Positions 24,714 through 34,190 of a stretch of DNA of 64,000 nt are shown piece by piece. Each line of letters begins with the position of its first letter. Positions within the stretch are counted from its first letter, which is position 1. This DNA comes from Thalassospira sp. HJ (GTDB taxonomy: Bacteria; Pseudomonadota; Alphaproteobacteria; Rhodospirillales; Thalassospiraceae): positions 124,001-188,000 of the forward strand of contig NZ_JYII01000003.1 in NCBI RefSeq assembly GCF_000948415.1, in the 5' to 3' direction. The position numbers and the translations under genes were made by a program. A model generated the notes under the pieces. The model ran no database searches, was not told where the DNA came from, and was given only the letters and a program-made list of their open reading frames with translations.

Positions 24714-26030
24714 TTAAAGCTTGTCGCGGATCGAATACCACAGCATGGCGGCGACCAGCATCGGGAAGCGCAACATCTTTCCACCCGGGAAGACCGGCGT
24801 TTTGATATTGGCCATGACGTCAAAGCGTTCCATGGTGCCGACAACCGCATCAGCCATGATCTGCCCGGCAAGGGTCGCCATCGCCACCCCGTGACCGGAA
24901 TAGCCGGTCGCGGTGAAGGTGTTGTCATCGACCTTGGCAAAGAACGGCATGCGGTTCATGGTGATCGCAAGCGTCCCGCCCCAGCCGTAATCAATTTTCA
25001 CGTCTTTGAGCTGCGGATAGACTTCCAGCATATGCGGCGAAACAAACGCCTTGATGTCACGCGGGAAGGTATAGCCATAAGTCTCCCCGCCGCCAAACAG
25101 CATGCGTTTATCGGCACTTAGCCGGTAATAGTTGATGACAAACTTTGAGTCTGCGACTGCAACATCATCGCGGATCAGTTCGCGCGCCAGATCATCGCCC
25201 AGCGGTTCGGTGGCAATGACGAAATTGTTGATCGGCATGACGCGTTTCGCCACCCGATCTTCCAGCGCATCCAGATAGCCATTGCAGCCAAGGATCATCT
25301 TGTTGGCCGTCACCACCCCACCATTCGCGGTTTTGACCGTGACTTTGCCGCCCTGATTTTCATAACCGGTGACAACCGCGCCTTCGAAAATGCGTGCCCC
25401 GGCTGCGCGGGCCGCATCGGCCAAGCCAAGTGCGAAGTTAAGCGGATGCAAATGCCCCGCCCCCATATCAAGCGACCCGCCGTGATAGAACTCGGTCCCG
25501 ACCATCTCGCGCATCTCAGCGCGGTCAACGGAACGGATATCTTCATAGCCATATTCGGTCTGAAGCTTTTCGGCGTAGGCATGGGTATGTTCGACAAAGC
25601 GCGCGCGGTGATCGGCATGCAGGATGCCCGGTTTCCAGTCGCATTTGATGTCATGCTTTGCAATCAGGGCCTTGACGATGTCCTTGGACTCTTCGGCGAT
25701 ATTCCAGAGTTTGTGCGCATCACCGCGCCCGACCATCTTTTCAAGTTCATCCTGTTCACGACGCTGGCCGGACCCGACCTGTCCGCCATTGCGACCCGAT
25801 GCGCCCCAGCCGATCCGATGGGCTTCAAGCAGGATGACGTCATAGCCGCGCTCTGCCAGATGAAGTGCCGATGACAGCCCGGTAAAGCCGCCGCCGACAA
25901 CCACAATGTCGCAGGTCTGATCCCCCTCAAGCTTGGCGAATGCATCGGTCGCATTTGCCGTCGCGGCATAATAGGAATCAGGATAGTGGCCTGGCCGGTC
26001 ATTGGCGGTCAGCAAGTTCGGGGTGAACAT
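24714..26030 (-). CDS. puuB: Gamma-glutamylputrescine oxidase
   Basis: This 438-residue FAD flavoprotein is the second step of the Puu pathway, converting gamma-glutamylputrescine to the aldehyde with release of ammonia and H2O2. It closely follows E. coli PuuB: SYYAATAN near the N-terminus, CDIVVVGGGFTGLSSALHLAE, GWGASGRNGGQ, GHLHPLNFALG, NYYRLSADKRMLFGGG, TGYSGHGVAMATLAG and a C-terminal YSIRDKL. It lies apart from puuARC, downstream of the serine dehydratase gene on the same strand. I found no puuD hydrolase in the window. Confidence 0.92.
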   Translation of the reverse strand: MFTPNLLTANDRPGHYPDSYYAATANATDAFAKLEGDQTCDIVVVGGGFTGLSSALHLAERGYDVILLEAHRIGWGASGRNGGQVGSGQRREQDELEKMVGRGDAHKLWNIAEESKDIVKALIAKHDIKCDWKPGILHADHRARFVEHTHAYAEKLQTEYGYEDIRSVDRAEMREMVGTEFYHGGSLDMGAGHLHPLNFALGLADAARAAGARIFEGAVVTGYENQGGKVTVKTANGGVVTANKMILGCNGYLDALEDRVAKRVMPINNFVIATEPLGDDLARELIRDDVAVADSKFVINYYRLSADKRMLFGGGETYGYTFPRDIKAFVSPHMLEVYPQLKDVKIDYGWGGTLAITMNRMPFFAKVDDNTFTATGYSGHGVAMATLAGQIMADAVVGTMERFDVMANIKTPVFPGGKMLRFPMLVAAMLWYSIRDKL

Positions 26031-26265
26031 GAGGAACCCTCATATTTGGTGATCAGTGGCGATTGGATGAGGGCTATCCTGCCCAATCCGGCTTGCCTAT
26101 CAAGGAAAAACTGCCGTTTTTCCGGCCGTGAAACAGCTTTTCGCCGATTATGCCAAAACCATCCAAGCCAAAGCCAAAGGATTGCGTGAAGTCGTCGACA
26201 AAGCGCGATACCTGCGGAACGGAATTCTGAGGATTTCGCACTGTAGCACTTTTAAAATCAGAGTC

Positions 26266-27858
26266 TTATGGCTTTTGGCTGACCGCTTCGACCATATGAA
26301 GGGCGGTTTTGGTCGCAGCACAGCCCCCACGCGCCGTACAGCGCAGGTCAGGATGCATCATGTTGCCGATCTTGACGGTCTGATCGACCAGCTCGTCATA
26401 TTCCAGCACCGCATCAAATCCGGCCAGTACCGCCATCGCGGATGAAAAGGCGTGCGACACCCCCGCCACATTGCGCGCATGACACGGGATTTCGACATCC
26501 CCGCCCACCGGGTCACAGACAAGCCCAAGCGTGTTCATCAGACACATGCTGGCCGCATCAAAGCATTGCTTGGGCGTACCGCCATAGGCCTGCGCCACCC
26601 CGGCGGCCGCCATTGCGGCAGACGCCCCGGTTTCCACCGAACACCCACCACATTCCGCCGCAAACGTCCCGCGTGCAGCAAATACCGCCCCGATCAGCGC
26701 CATGGTTTGCAGCGCATCCGTCGCCCCATCAAGATCAATACCATGGCGGATCAGACCATAAAGCGTGCCCGGAACAACACCGGCACTGCCCGCCGTTGGG
26801 GCCGCGCACACAAGACCACGGTTACTATCGCGTTCCATGGCAGACAACGCACCGGCCATCGCATCCTGCAAGACCGAACCACCAAGACCGGCAGGCAGGT
26901 TGGCATCACGCACGTTGCGCGCACGCAGCGTCAGGAAGCGCATGACGTTGTCTTCAGGCTTGGCATCAAACCCCTCAGCCACGACGCGCAGCATCAGTTC
27001 GCAGCGTTCGCGAAATAGCGCCCGGGTGGCATCGCGTGACAGGCCAAGGCGCTTGGCCTCCAATGTCAATGCAGCATTGGCAATGGATCCACCTTCGGCG
27101 TCGTCGGCAACGGCAATTACGTCGGCACTTTGCGAAAACAGATCATCTGTGGCACAGACCGGATATTGTGATGCGTCAGCAAAGCGCACATCGGTGATCC
27201 CGGCGCGGTTACGAAGTGCAGCCAGAAGTTCGGCATTCGGCAAAGCCTGTAGCGCGATTTCGACCCGCTCATGATCGGGTTCGACCGAAACACCCAGCAG
27301 GCTGTTTTCGCCCGCCGCCAGCTCAGCTGCCAACGCATCGGCCCCTGCCACCGCCGCCGGACCCCATACAAAAACGGTCGCGGTCTTGCCGGTCAAGAAC
27401 AAGCGTTCGCCATTGCGACTGTCGATGTAATACATCCCGCCGCCGACCGAGGCACCTGTATACAGGTCTTTGCGATCCGTGCCATCGGCGGTGACAACGC
27501 CGAGTTCCAGATCAACACGGTTGGGGTGGTTGTTGTTTTCAAGTTCGGTTACTTCGACGGCAAACCGGAAACCCTCCCCGCGCTCTACCCGTCCCAGAAT
27601 GTCACGATAATCCGCATCGGTCAGCTTCGCCCCTGCAAGCCCTGCGGCAAAGTTTTCATCCGAGCTTTGTGCCGCATAAACCGGCGCGAAAGAGCCGCGC
27701 GGGTCAAAGCGGATGACTGCATTTTTCAGGGTTTCGCCATTGGCACAGGAAAGCTCGCGCACGAGCTTTGCCATCATATAGGGGGCGGCACAATGCGAAC
27801 TGGACGGCCCACGCATCACGGGACCGATGACGGAATTAAGCAGACTGATTTCTTGCAT
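26266..27858 (-). CDS. Iron-sulfur L-serine ammonia-lyase (serine dehydratase)
   Basis: This 530-residue enzyme deaminates L-serine to pyruvate. The N-terminal beta domain begins SVIGPVMRGPSSSHCAAP, and the C-terminal alpha domain carries the cysteines expected to hold the 4Fe-4S cluster: ECGGCSVETG, LVCDPVGG...IPCHARN and CTARGGCAATKTA. The two domains are fused, as in SdaA-type enzymes, though the protein is longer than E. coli SdaA (about 454) through an extended middle region. It could handle serine from osmolyte or peptide breakdown. The neighbours are puuB and the bet operon. Confidence 0.85.
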   Translation of the reverse strand: MQEISLLNSVIGPVMRGPSSSHCAAPYMMAKLVRELSCANGETLKNAVIRFDPRGSFAPVYAAQSSDENFAAGLAGAKLTDADYRDILGRVERGEGFRFAVEVTELENNNHPNRVDLELGVVTADGTDRKDLYTGASVGGGMYYIDSRNGERLFLTGKTATVFVWGPAAVAGADALAAELAAGENSLLGVSVEPDHERVEIALQALPNAELLAALRNRAGITDVRFADASQYPVCATDDLFSQSADVIAVADDAEGGSIANAALTLEAKRLGLSRDATRALFRERCELMLRVVAEGFDAKPEDNVMRFLTLRARNVRDANLPAGLGGSVLQDAMAGALSAMERDSNRGLVCAAPTAGSAGVVPGTLYGLIRHGIDLDGATDALQTMALIGAVFAARGTFAAECGGCSVETGASAAMAAAGVAQAYGGTPKQCFDAASMCLMNTLGLVCDPVGGDVEIPCHARNVAGVSHAFSSAMAVLAGFDAVLEYDELVDQTVKIGNMMHPDLRCTARGGCAATKTALHMVEAVSQKP

Positions 27859-27954
27859 GGCGGCACTTTTTGTTGGGCGCTGTATGTCGCGGGATTTGCA
27901 TACAATATGCCATGATCATCCCCTTCCCGCCGGTCGAATGCAATCACCAGAATC

Positions 27955-27988
27955 AAAAATCCCCGATCCATCAAAAGACAGACCGGGG
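27955..27988 (-). terminator. Terminator of the betIBA operon
   Basis: On the minus strand, CCCCGGTC and GATCGGGG pair (8 bp with one G-U) around a 12-nt loop, followed by ATTTTTG. It lies just after the betA stop codon. Confidence 0.8.
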
Positions 27989-28018
27989 AAATCATCAGAC
28001 CATTTGAAATGGCAGGCC

Positions 28019-29704
28019 TTAACGCTGTTTGGTTTCCCATTCGGGATGCACGAAATAGGGTGCATTCGACGGTGCCAGCGGCGTTTTGCCACGAATGATG
28101 TCAGCCGCCTTTTCACCGACCATAATGGTCGGTGCATTGAGGTTGCCGGTCACGATGGTCGGCATGATCGAACTGTCGACCACGCGCAGGCCCTCAACGC
28201 CATGCACACGGGTTTTCTCGTCAACCACCGACATCTCGTCACTGCCCATCTTGCACGAGCAGGACGGGTGATAGGCACTTTCGGCGTGATCAGCGACCCA
28301 GGCATCAATCTGCTCATCTGTCTGGATGTCCTTGCCCGGGGCAATTTCACCACCACTGAGATCGGCAAAGGCTTCCTGACCAAAGATTTCTCGGGTCAGA
28401 CGGACTGACGCGCGCATTTCTTCCCAGTCGTCCGGGTGGCTCATATAGTTCGGATCGATGATCGGGCGATCCTTGGGATTGGCCGATGCCAGACGCACCG
28501 TGCCGCGCGATTTGGAACGCATCGGGCCAACATGGGCCTGGAAGCCATCCTTTTCGGCGGCCTTGGAGCCGTTATAGTTAATCGCAGCCGGCATGAAGTG
28601 ATATTGCAGATCGGGATGTTTCACGCCCGCCTTCGAGCGGATGAAGCCACCGGCCTCGAAATGGTTGGTCGCACCCAGCCCGGTTTTGAACAGATACCAT
28701 TCAACCCCGATCTTGAGCTTGTTCCACCAATCAAGCTTGCTGTTGAGGCTGATTGGTTTGGTGCATTCCATCTGAACATAAAGCTCCAGATGGTCCTGAA
28801 GGTTCTCACCAACACCGGGCAGATCATGGACAACATCGATGCCATGTTCACGCAGGTGCGCCGCCGGACCGATGCCCGACAGCATCAGGAGCTTCGGCGA
28901 GTTGATCGAACCGGCCGAGATAATCACTTCGCGATCAACAACGGCGCGTTTGTTTTCACCCTGATGGGTGAAGTCGAGACCAATCGCACGTTTTCCTTCG
29001 AAAACAACACGTTGCGCCAATGCATTATGGTAAACGGTCAGGTTCGGACGCTTCATCGCCGGATGGAGATAAGCGCGCGCGGTTGACCAGCGGCGACCCT
29101 TATAGACCGTCATGTCCATGGTCCCGAGACCTTCCTGGCGATAGCCATTCTGGTCGGGGGTGAATTCATAGCCGGCCTGCTGGCCTGCCTTGATCCATGC
29201 CTTGTGCAGGTCGTTCTGACACGCCCCGGTGGTCACATGCAGCGGGCCATCCCCACCGTGATACTCGTCACCATCCGTGTCTTCGTTGCGCGTATCAGCA
29301 CGACGGAAATACGGCAGGCAACGCGCATAGTCCCATTCCTTGAGCGCTGCGTCTTCTTCGGCCCAGCGATTGTAATCAAGGGCGTGACCACGCACATAGG
29401 CCATGCCGTTGATCGAGCTGGAACCGCCATAAACGCGCCCGCGCGGGGTTTCCATGCGGCGGTTATTGAGGTTGGGCTGCGGCGTTGTCCAATAGGCCCA
29501 GTTATAGGTTTCCGACTGCATCGGATAGGACAGCGCGGTCGGCATATGGATACGCCAGTCCCACCAGTGATCCTTCGGTCCGGCTTCGACAACCAGTACC
29601 TTCACTTCAGGGTCTTCGGTCAGTCGGTTGGCAAGCACAGCCCCTGCCGAACCGGATCCGACAATCACGTAATCATAATTTTCAGTGGTCGTTGGGGTCG
29701 TCAT
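28019..29704 (-). CDS. betA: Choline dehydrogenase
   Basis: This GMC-family FAD oxidoreductase has 561 residues and is membrane-associated in the family. It oxidises choline to betaine aldehyde. The FAD motif ([17 protein letters not shown]) starts near residue 12. GMC signatures are [15 protein letters not shown] and [17 protein letters not shown], and the active-site histidine lies in [10 protein letters not shown]. It is last in betI-betB-betA and is followed by a terminator. It works with BetB to make the osmoprotectant glycine betaine from choline imported by ChoXWV. Confidence 0.96.
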   Translation of the reverse strand: MTTPTTTENYDYVIVGSGSAGAVLANRLTEDPEVKVLVVEAGPKDHWWDWRIHMPTALSYPMQSETYNWAYWTTPQPNLNNRRMETPRGRVYGGSSSINGMAYVRGHALDYNRWAEEDAALKEWDYARCLPYFRRADTRNEDTDGDEYHGGDGPLHVTTGACQNDLHKAWIKAGQQAGYEFTPDQNGYRQEGLGTMDMTVYKGRRWSTARAYLHPAMKRPNLTVYHNALAQRVVFEGKRAIGLDFTHQGENKRAVVDREVIISAGSINSPKLLMLSGIGPAAHLREHGIDVVHDLPGVGENLQDHLELYVQMECTKPISLNSKLDWWNKLKIGVEWYLFKTGLGATNHFEAGGFIRSKAGVKHPDLQYHFMPAAINYNGSKAAEKDGFQAHVGPMRSKSRGTVRLASANPKDRPIIDPNYMSHPDDWEEMRASVRLTREIFGQEAFADLSGGEIAPGKDIQTDEQIDAWVADHAESAYHPSCSCKMGSDEMSVVDEKTRVHGVEGLRVVDSSIMPTIVTGNLNAPTIMVGEKAADIIRGKTPLAPSNAPYFVHPEWETKQR

Positions 29705-29777
29705 TTCTGATCCCTTGTTTGGTCGTGCTGTGTGGGCAGCCGGTGAGTGGTTGGCGATTGTCGTTGGTCAAAACCCC

Positions 29778-31235
29778 TTAATAAGGGGCTTCGACATCGC
29801 CGGTTTCGACATAAACGGATTTGATGCGGGTATAATATTCAATCGCCGCACGGCCGTTTTCGCGGCCAACGCCCGATTTCTTGACACCACCAAACGGCAT
29901 CTCGATCGGGGTAATGTTATAGGTATTGATCCAGCAGGTGCCGGCCTCAAGCCGCGCAACAACGCGATGGCCGCGCGACAGATCCTTGGTGAAAACACCC
30001 GCGGCCAGACCGTATTCGGTATCGTTGGCGCGCTTGATGACTTCGTCTTCGTCGCTAAAGGTCAGGACAGACATCACCGGACCAAAGATTTCCTCACGCA
30101 CGATGGTCATGTCATCGGTGCATTCGGTAAAGACGGTCGGGGCAACAAACAGCCCGCCTTCCGGCATTCCATCCGTCACAGCATGGCCGCCAAGGACGCA
30201 TTTCGCCCCCTCTGCCTTGCCCTTTTCGATATAGGACATGACCTGTTCATACTGTGCCTTGGTGACGATCGGACCAACCTGGATTTCAGGCTTTTCCGGA
30301 TCGCCCAGAACAAGGTCCTTGGAACGCGCGATCAGTTTTTCGATGAAGGCGTCGGCAACGCTTTCATGCACAAACACACGCGTCCCGTTCGAGCAGATCT
30401 GACCCGATGAATAGAAGTTCGCCATCTGCGCACCGGATACGGCGTTATCAAGATCTGCATCCTCAAACACGATCATCGGCGATTTGCCGCCAAGCTCCAT
30501 GGTGACGGCCTTCATGCCGCCAGCAGCAACGGATGCCACCTTGGCACCGGTCGCGGCCGATCCGGTCAGCGAAATCTTGTCAACACCGGGATGCTCGACC
30601 AGCGATGCACCGCATTCGCGCGCACCCTGCACGACGTTGTAAACACCATCGGGAAGACCGGCTTCCTGAAGCGCCTCTGCCACCGCAATCGCGGAAAGCG
30701 GGGTCGTTTCAGACGGTTTGTAGACAACCGCGTTGCCACATGCCAAAGCCGGTGCAGCCTTCCAGCAGGCGATCTGGATCGGGTAGTTCCACGCACCAAT
30801 GGCACCACAAACGCCAACCGCTTCGCGGCGGGTATAGGCAAAGTTGCCTGCAAGATCGATATGCTCGCCCGCAAGACTTCCGGCGACACCGGCGAAATAT
30901 TCAAGGCATTCAACACCGGAAATCACATCGACAATTTCGGTTTCCTGAATGGCACGACCCGTGTCGCGGGTTTCAACCAGTGCGAGTTCATCATTGCGAC
31001 CCCGCAGGATCTGGGCAGCCTTGAACAGCACCCGTGCGCGTTCGGCAGCCGGGGTGTTTTTCCAGATTTCAAACCCTGCGCGCGCAGCCTTGACCGCGGC
31101 ATCAACATCAGAAGCAGTACTTTCATTGCCCTTGGCGAGAACCGTGTTGGTCGCGGGGTTCAGCGTTACCATTTCCGCGCCCGATCCTTGGGTCTTCTTG
31201 CCGTTGATGAAATTCTGGATTTGATAAAGGCTCAT
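29778..31235 (-). CDS. betB: Betaine aldehyde dehydrogenase
   Basis: This NAD(P)-dependent aldehyde dehydrogenase of 485 residues converts betaine aldehyde to glycine betaine. The catalytic glutamate is in MELGGKSPMI and the catalytic cysteine in SSGQICSNGTR. Typical BetB features include GAWNYPIQIACWKAAPALACGNA and the C-terminal GVKKSGVGRENG. It lies between betI and betA in the classical operon. Confidence 0.95.
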   Translation of the reverse strand: MSLYQIQNFINGKKTQGSGAEMVTLNPATNTVLAKGNESTASDVDAAVKAARAGFEIWKNTPAAERARVLFKAAQILRGRNDELALVETRDTGRAIQETEIVDVISGVECLEYFAGVAGSLAGEHIDLAGNFAYTRREAVGVCGAIGAWNYPIQIACWKAAPALACGNAVVYKPSETTPLSAIAVAEALQEAGLPDGVYNVVQGARECGASLVEHPGVDKISLTGSAATGAKVASVAAGGMKAVTMELGGKSPMIVFEDADLDNAVSGAQMANFYSSGQICSNGTRVFVHESVADAFIEKLIARSKDLVLGDPEKPEIQVGPIVTKAQYEQVMSYIEKGKAEGAKCVLGGHAVTDGMPEGGLFVAPTVFTECTDDMTIVREEIFGPVMSVLTFSDEDEVIKRANDTEYGLAAGVFTKDLSRGHRVVARLEAGTCWINTYNITPIEMPFGGVKKSGVGRENGRAAIEYYTRIKSVYVETGDVEAPY

Positions 31236-31300
31236 CTTAAAACTCCTGCTGGCTGCACGTTTGGTCGGCAGCCTTGAACGTTTCTATGGGTCGATTGCAT

Positions 31301-31891
31301 TTAACGGGCTGGCGAGTTCGCCAGATACAGCCGCAAGGTGCCCAGCACCATTTTGCGCGCCCCGCCAATATCGGCTTTGCCGCGTGACAGGCCGGTACGC
31401 ACCCAGATCCCGTCAACCATGGCTGCGATCGCAGCCGAAATATCATCGGCGCATTCTTCGGTCGTGAGCTGGCGCAGTTCATGGCGAAGGTTTGAAGCCA
31501 GTCGCTGAAAATAGATATTGTTCAGGCGACGCAGTGCATCAGAAAACGGCACCTGCGCCCAGAAGGACAGCCAGGCCACCGTCACCTGCGGGGTGAACTG
31601 TTCTTCGTTGAAGTTGGTATTGATGATGGCTTCAAGACGATCAATCGGCGTTTTGGCAGTTGCCAGACGCACCAGATAATCGTTGCGCAAATCCTGCATG
31701 AGCGAGCGCATGGTTGCTTCGAGCAACGCGTTCTTGCCACCAAAATAATGCGAGATAATCCCAGACGACATCCCGGCGGTTTTCGAGATACGGGCGATTG
31801 TCGTATCGGCGAATCCGTGGCTATGAATGGTTTCAATGGTCGCGTCGATCAACTGCCTGCGGCGTACAGGCTGCATACCAACTTTGGGCAT
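31301..31891 (-). CDS. betI: Choline-responsive repressor BetI (TetR family)
   Basis: This TetR-family repressor has an HTH at about 25-46 (TTIARISKTAGMSSGIISHYF) and begins MPKVGMQPVRRRQLIDATI, aligning with E. coli BetI (MPKLGMQ). That alignment decided the start. An in-frame ATG 12 nt upstream (31903) has a slightly better ribosome binding site (AGAGGA), so four extra residues are possible. It heads betIBA and is expected to repress the bet and perhaps cho genes until choline is present. Confidence 0.93.
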   Translation of the reverse strand: MPKVGMQPVRRRQLIDATIETIHSHGFADTTIARISKTAGMSSGIISHYFGGKNALLEATMRSLMQDLRNDYLVRLATAKTPIDRLEAIINTNFNEEQFTPQVTVAWLSFWAQVPFSDALRRLNNIYFQRLASNLRHELRQLTTEECADDISAAIAAMVDGIWVRTGLSRGKADIGGARKMVLGTLRLYLANSPAR

Positions 31892-31903
31892 TAACTCATC
31901 CAA

Positions 31904-32278
31904 TCCTCTGCGTTGCGAAGGCTTTAGAAGGGTTTAACGCCGGAGCAACAGCATAAGACGCAGTTTTTAATCCTTCGCAATTGACGTAACCAGAATATGC
32001 TGTAATTTAATTGAACAATCAATCAATAAAAACACGCCGACATGAGCGGCGCGTTTCTCAGGGCTAAGAACCTTTGCTGCGCGGCCATTCGGCTGTTTTT
32101 GTGATTATTCCGGCCCATTCATCACGTTCGGGGGAACGTGGTTGATGGCTCTGGGCGAGTGTTGGCGACATGTTTGTTGCGTTGATGTTCGTCTGGCCTC
32201 CGGAACCGAGCGTATTCTGCTGACCGGCGCAATCCGGTCAGCAGTCACATCAGGTTTATACAAGGGAGAACCAGAAGC
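31904..32278. promoter_or_regulatory. betI / choX divergent control region
   Basis: This is a 375-bp non-coding region. ATTGAACAATCAAT (32010-32023) is an inverted repeat (ATTGA-N4-TCAAT) matching the BetI-type operator ATTGAACGTTCAAT, as I recall it, at 12 of 14 positions. A second dyad, CACGTTC (32123-32129) and GAACGTG (32134-32140) with spacer GGGG, lies nearer choX and is of unknown use. A ribosome binding site (GGGAGAA) precedes choX. Confidence 0.5.
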
Positions 32279-33238
32279 ATGACCAATCTTTCCACGTTCG
32301 GCCGCCTTCTTGGCAGCACCATTATTGCAACCACCCTTCTGGGTGCAGCAGGTGCCAAAGCAGCCGATAGCGATGCCTGCAAAACCGTGACCTTCTCTGA
32401 TGTTGGCTGGACCGACATCACGGCCACTACGGCAACCGCATCGGTGATCCTTGAATCACTCGGCTACACGGCTGAAACCGAACTTCTGTCGGTTCCGGTC
32501 ACCTATACCAGCCTTGCCAATGGCGACGTTGACGTCTTCCTGGGCAACTGGATGCCGACCATGGCTGCTGACATTCAGCCCTATCTCGACAAGGGCACAG
32601 TTGTTTCGACCGGTGCGAACCTTGAAGGTGCGAAATACACCTTGGCTGTGACCAAGGCTGCATTTGACGCGGGCCTCAAGGACTTTGCCGATATCGCCAA
32701 ATTCAAGGACGAACTTGATGGCGAGATCTATGGTATTGAGCCGGGCAACGATGGCAACCGTCTGATCCAGGACATGATCGATGGCAACCAGTTCGGCCTT
32801 GGCGAGTTTGAACTCGTTGAGTCCTCCGAACAGGGCATGCTGGCCGAGGTAAAGCGCAAATCCTCGCGCGATCAGTTCATCGTCTTCTTGGGTTGGGAAC
32901 CGCACCCGATGAACGCGAAATACGACATGGCCTATCTTGATGGTGGCGATGACGTGTTTGGCCCGAACTTCGGCGGTGCCACCGTTCATACCAACCTGCG
33001 TGCCGGTTACACCGACGAATGCCCGAATGCCAGCAAATTCGTTACCAACCTTGAATTCAGCCTCGCCATGGAAAACGAAATCATGGACGCGATCCTGAAC
33101 GAAGGCACCGACCCGGCCGAAGCAGCAACTGCATGGCTTAAAGCCAACCCGGATGCAGCTTATGCATGGCTTGATGGCGTGACCACCTTTGACGGTGGCG
33201 ATGCCAAGGCAGCGCTGAAATCCGGTCTTGGTCTTTAA
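32279..33238 (+). CDS. choX: Choline ABC transporter substrate-binding protein
   Basis: This periplasmic choline-binding protein has 319 residues with a signal peptide of about 29 residues ending near AKA. It belongs to the OpuAC-type glycine betaine/choline binding family: TFSDVGWTDITATTATASVILESLGY, DVFLGNWMP and FLGWEPHPMN supply the aromatic residues that box the trimethylammonium group. The neighbours choW, choV and betIBA make choline the likely ligand. A very strong stem-loop follows the stop codon. Confidence 0.93.
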   Translation: MTNLSTFGRLLGSTIIATTLLGAAGAKAADSDACKTVTFSDVGWTDITATTATASVILESLGYTAETELLSVPVTYTSLANGDVDVFLGNWMPTMAADIQPYLDKGTVVSTGANLEGAKYTLAVTKAAFDAGLKDFADIAKFKDELDGEIYGIEPGNDGNRLIQDMIDGNQFGLGEFELVESSEQGMLAEVKRKSSRDQFIVFLGWEPHPMNAKYDMAYLDGGDDVFGPNFGGATVHTNLRAGYTDECPNASKFVTNLEFSLAMENEIMDAILNEGTDPAEAATAWLKANPDAAYAWLDGVTTFDGGDAKAALKSGLGL

Positions 33239-33256
33239 GCACCGCGATTGATTTTA

Positions 33257-33300
33257 CCGATGCGCCCGCAGTTGGCTTTTTGCCGCTGCGGGCGCATCGG
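33257..33300 (+). other. Intercistronic stem-loop after choX
   Basis: A perfect 15-bp stem, CCGATGCGCCCGCAG (33257-33271) and CTGCGGGCGCATCGG (33286-33300), has a 14-nt loop that can itself pair GGC with GCC. There is no strong T-run after it, so it probably protects choX mRNA or thins transcription into choW rather than ending it. Confidence 0.8.
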
Positions 33301-33339
33301 ATGTATTCTTCTTAATTCTCATTGAACGGATATTTTCGC

Positions 33340-34188
33340 ATGGAATGGCTCACGGAAACGAAGATTCCGCTGGGACAATGGATATCGTCCTTGATGGATG
33401 CGCTGAACGAACATGCCGATTTCGTTTTCTATACCGTTTCGGATGTTCTTGAATTCATTATCGAAAACACCATCGATTTTCTGGTGTGGCTGCCTGCCCT
33501 TCTGATTATTGCGGTCTTCGGGGTGCTTGCCGCTGTTTTGCACAAATCATGGAAACTGACAGCCTTTACGGTGCTGTCGCTTTTGCTGGTGGTCAATCTT
33601 GGCTACTGGGAAGAAACCATGGAGACGCTGGCGCTCGTCCTTTATGCGACGCTGTTTTGCATGTTGATCGGTGTGCCGCTTGGCGTGGCATCCGCCCACC
33701 GCCCGTGGCTGCATCAGGCAATGCGCCCGATCCTTGATCTGATGCAGACGATCCCGACATTTGTGTATCTGATCCCGACCCTGATCCTGTTTGGGCTTGG
33801 TGTAGTGCCCGGTCTTATTTCGACCGTGATCTTTGCCATCGCTGCCCCGATCCGCCTGACCCATCTTGGTATTTCCAACACGCCAAAGGCGCTTCTGGAA
33901 GCCGGTGAAAGCTTTGGTTGCACACCACGCCAGTTGCTGTTCAAGGTTGAGCTGCCATCGGCCATGCCATCGATCATGGCGGGACTGACGCAATGCATCA
34001 TGTTGTCACTGTCGATGGTGGTTATTGCAGCCCTTGTCGGGGCAGATGGCCTTGGTAAGCCGGTTGTGCGCGCGCTTAATACCGTGAATGTCGCGCAAGG
34101 GTTCGAAGCCGGTCTTGCGATTGTGATTTTGGCCATCGTGCTTGATCGCATTTGCCGTCGTGACCACAAAGAAAAGTCGGGGCAGTGA
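33340..34188 (+). CDS. choW: Choline ABC transporter permease
   Basis: This 282-residue inner-membrane permease is of the ProW/OpuAB type. Its hydrophobic segments begin near residue 40, and the EAA loop (ALLEAGESFGCTPRQLLFKVELP) lies near 190-212. The ATG at 33340 was preferred to an in-frame TTG 18 nt upstream. Its stop overlaps a GTG that could also start choV (GTGA), so the two genes are coupled. Confidence 0.93.
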   Translation: MEWLTETKIPLGQWISSLMDALNEHADFVFYTVSDVLEFIIENTIDFLVWLPALLIIAVFGVLAAVLHKSWKLTAFTVLSLLLVVNLGYWEETMETLALVLYATLFCMLIGVPLGVASAHRPWLHQAMRPILDLMQTIPTFVYLIPTLILFGLGVVPGLISTVIFAIAAPIRLTHLGISNTPKALLEAGESFGCTPRQLLFKVELPSAMPSIMAGLTQCIMLSLSMVVIAALVGADGLGKPVVRALNTVNVAQGFEAGLAIVILAIVLDRICRRDHKEKSGQ

Positions 34189-34190
34189 TC

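Noticed and set aside
26442-27018. Long antisense frames across the serine dehydratase gene
   Set aside because: The opposite strand encodes a full, motif-complete enzyme; the antisense frames are a product of its codon bias.
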